7,390 nucleotides of DNA from contig MENC01000223.1 of the NCBI GenBank assembly GCA_001768155.1, forward strand, positions 1 to 7,390, written 5' to 3'. Both the position numbers and the translations under genes were made by a program. The notes under the pieces are model-generated. The model was given only the letters and a program-made list of their open reading frames with translations. It was not told the origin of the DNA and ran no database searches. Source of the stretch: Bacteroidetes bacterium GWA2_30_7 (GTDB lineage Bacteria > Bacteroidota > Bacteroidia > Bacteroidales > GWF2-33-38). The first letter of the stretch is position 1. Every line of letters begins with the position of its first letter. This document shows positions 6,298-7,390 of this stretch, piece by piece.

Positions 6298-6828
6298 TTA
6301 CTTGATGTTTGCTAACTTCATTTTTTTTAATTCTTCAATTCTTTTAATAACATATCTGGCTTTTTCCACATAAGCTGTATTTAAATCAATAAAGCCTGTA
6401 AAAGAATGTTTATTCAAAGGAAATATATTATTTGAACTGTCTATTTTTCTAAATTCAATCTTTTGTTCAGTTTCCCATTTTTGCTTTATTTTATTGTAAT
6501 CGTTAAGACTATCAGCTTTTAGGGTATGCAAGTTTAAACTGTCTATTTTATCAATTAAAGAACAAGCCATTGAGAAATATTCTGTTCCATAATCATAATA
6601 AGTTGACTTATTTAAATAGTAGTTAAACCTTAATTCTATATATTTTAACTCATCATCAATATTATCGAAAACATTGAGTGATAAAGGATAATATTTTGAT
6701 TTTTTTATGACTTCATTTTTATAAATATTTTCAATATCTATAATGGAATTGTCAGGTGCAACTTGTTCTTTATGAGTGCATCCAAAAAGAATTAGTAAAC
6801 TTAAAATTAATACAAGTTTGTATTTCAT
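6298..6828 (-). CDS. Predicted lipoprotein of unknown function
   Basis: The 176-residue product begins with a short basic end (MKYK), a hydrophobic stretch (5-15) and the lipobox LFGC (14-17), so it should be cut before C17, lipidated and held in a membrane. The residue after the cysteine is T, not D; the KE pair that soon follows is compatible with outer-membrane sorting in Bacteroidota. The mature part is charged and probably mostly helical, with no recognised domain, and ends in a lysine-rich helix (about 155-174). It begins six bases after the stop of the preceding gene, so both are in one transcript. The chosen start is the only one giving an intact signal peptide. Confidence 0.78.
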   Translation of the reverse strand: MKYKLVLILSLLILFGCTHKEQVAPDNSIIDIENIYKNEVIKKSKYYPLSLNVFDNIDDELKYIELRFNYYLNKSTYYDYGTEYFSMACSLIDKIDSLNLHTLKADSLNDYNKIKQKWETEQKIEFRKIDSSNNIFPLNKHSFTGFIDLNTAYVEKARYVIKRIEELKKMKLANIK

Positions 6829-6834
6829 TATATT

Positions 6835-7284
6835 TTAGTTGTTTACGAATATAACTTTTCGCTTAATTGTTTCCAATTTAATATTATAAAAGTTAAAACA
6901 ATTTGGTTCTCCTTCTTTTTCTATAATATCTATCATTTCTATACTTTTAGGTAAAGCAGGAAAATAAAGTGTATATGGCAAACATTCTGTTTTTGACCTA
7001 AAGAAATACTTTGATGGTGCATAAGGTATATTAACTGCATGAATTAATTGAAGTTTATCGGTAGTTCCAAATGGACGGATAAATGATTCTTTGTGTATAT
7101 GAACCCACCAATCTGAACAGTATTTTTTTGTATCGGGAAAAACTCCAAAATCAATACGTGTCAATTCATCACTAAGCTCTATTCTAACAATATCTATAAA
7201 GCTGTCGGGCTTTTTGTTAACTGCTGGATGATAAATAATTTTACCTGTTAATGTTTCAATTTGTTTTAATTTTTTTAGTTCCAT
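6835..7284 (-). CDS. Unidentified 149-residue protein, first gene of the operon
   Basis: The open frame extends to 7335, but the likely start is ATG at 7284, giving MELKKLKQ. The upstream ATG would lie inside the operator and ahead of the predicted transcription start near 7305. The protein has no signal peptide. Its C-terminal half carries a beta-strand-rich pattern: IHAVNIPYAPSKYFF (81-95), LPYTLYFPALP (102-112), IDIIEKEGE (118-126) and FNFYNIKL (130-137). Strings such as LYFPxLP, IDIIE and FNFYxI look familiar from beta-sandwich modules of Bacteroidota proteins, but I cannot name the family. The WWVHIH segment (59-64) is also notable. It leads the leftward cluster and is followed six bases later by the lipoprotein gene. 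Confidence 0.72.
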   Translation of the reverse strand: MELKKLKQIETLTGKIIYHPAVNKKPDSFIDIVRIELSDELTRIDFGVFPDTKKYCSDWWVHIHKESFIRPFGTTDKLQLIHAVNIPYAPSKYFFRSKTECLPYTLYFPALPKSIEMIDIIEKEGEPNCFNFYNIKLETIKRKVIFVNN

Positions 7285-7311
7285 AACAAAATAAATTTTT
7301 GATAATAAGTT

Positions 7312-7347
7312 CAAAGAAATACTATCAGAACGCAACCTATCTGCGTT
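7312..7347 (-). promoter_or_regulatory. Operator and promoter of the leftward operon
   Basis: The arms AACGCA (7329-7334) and TGCGTT (7342-7347) form a perfect 6-bp dyad with the same core and spacing, ACGCA-N7-TGCGT, as the sites at 12-30 and 1299-1319. On the minus strand, TTG (7335-7333) is followed by 13 bases and then TTTCTTTG (7319-7312), the same TTG-N13-TTnnTTTG geometry as at rtcB. A transcript would start near 7305, about 21 bases before the ATG at 7284. The match in both sequence and spacing makes a shared regulator likely. Confidence 0.6.
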
Positions 7348-7390
7348 TTACTTTTTATATTCTGTTTATATAGAAAAAATGCCACTGATT

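Noticed and set aside
7285..7335. Upstream start for the 149-residue protein (17 more residues, MRSDSIS...)
   Set aside because: This ATG lies in the operator and before the predicted transcription start; the ATG at 7284 fits a short leader.
7379..7390. Possible start of a rightward gene (ATG CCA CTG ATT, MPLI)
   Set aside because: Only four codons are inside the window; the position divergent from the operon is plausible, but nothing can be confirmed without the sequence to the right.
1..7390. CRISPR array, tRNA, rRNA, integrase or transposase gene
   Set aside because: No regularly spaced direct repeats, cloverleaf, conserved rRNA sequence, or recombinase motif was found on either strand.

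Overview
The window looks like a chromosomal accessory segment from a member of the Bacteroidota. The evidence is very AT-rich DNA, start codons preceded by A/T-rich sequence rather than Shine-Dalgarno motifs, -7 boxes of the Bacteroidota type (TAnnTTTG and close variants), and typical Bacteroidota intergenic repeats. The species cannot be named from the sequence.

Left part (1-2562): a leftward WYL-domain HTH regulator (39-1049) is divergent from a rightward RtcB-family RNA ligase (1358-2530). The 308-base gap between them holds a candidate small hairpin RNA (about 1106-1174, with its own -7 box and a U-run) and a perfect dyad operator (1299-1319) just upstream of rtcB. Middle (2563-2815): no gene, but a weak terminator and two strong inverted repeats of dispersed-repeat character. 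Right part (2816-7390): six leftward genes in a row. In transcription order they are an unidentified 149-residue protein, a lipoprotein, an ankyrin-like protein, a small unidentified protein, a SIR2-family protein likely to consume NAD+, and a calcineurin-type metallophosphoesterase. The first four form two tight pairs; the SIR2 gene has its own candidate promoter.

The main observation is one operator motif, ACGCA-N7-TGCGT, present exactly three times and always between genes: at the left edge (12-30), before rtcB (1299-1319) and before the rightmost operon (7329-7347). At the last two the motif is followed at identical spacing by a TTnnTTTG box (TTG-N13-TTnnTTTG), one pointing at rtcB and one at the leftward operon. 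The left-edge copy starts the same pattern as it runs off the window. This suggests that one regulator, plausibly the WYL protein, controls RNA repair, the gene cluster leading to the SIR2 gene, and an unseen gene to the left. The motif and its geometry can be read directly; the identity of the regulator and a joint RNA-damage or defence role are inference.
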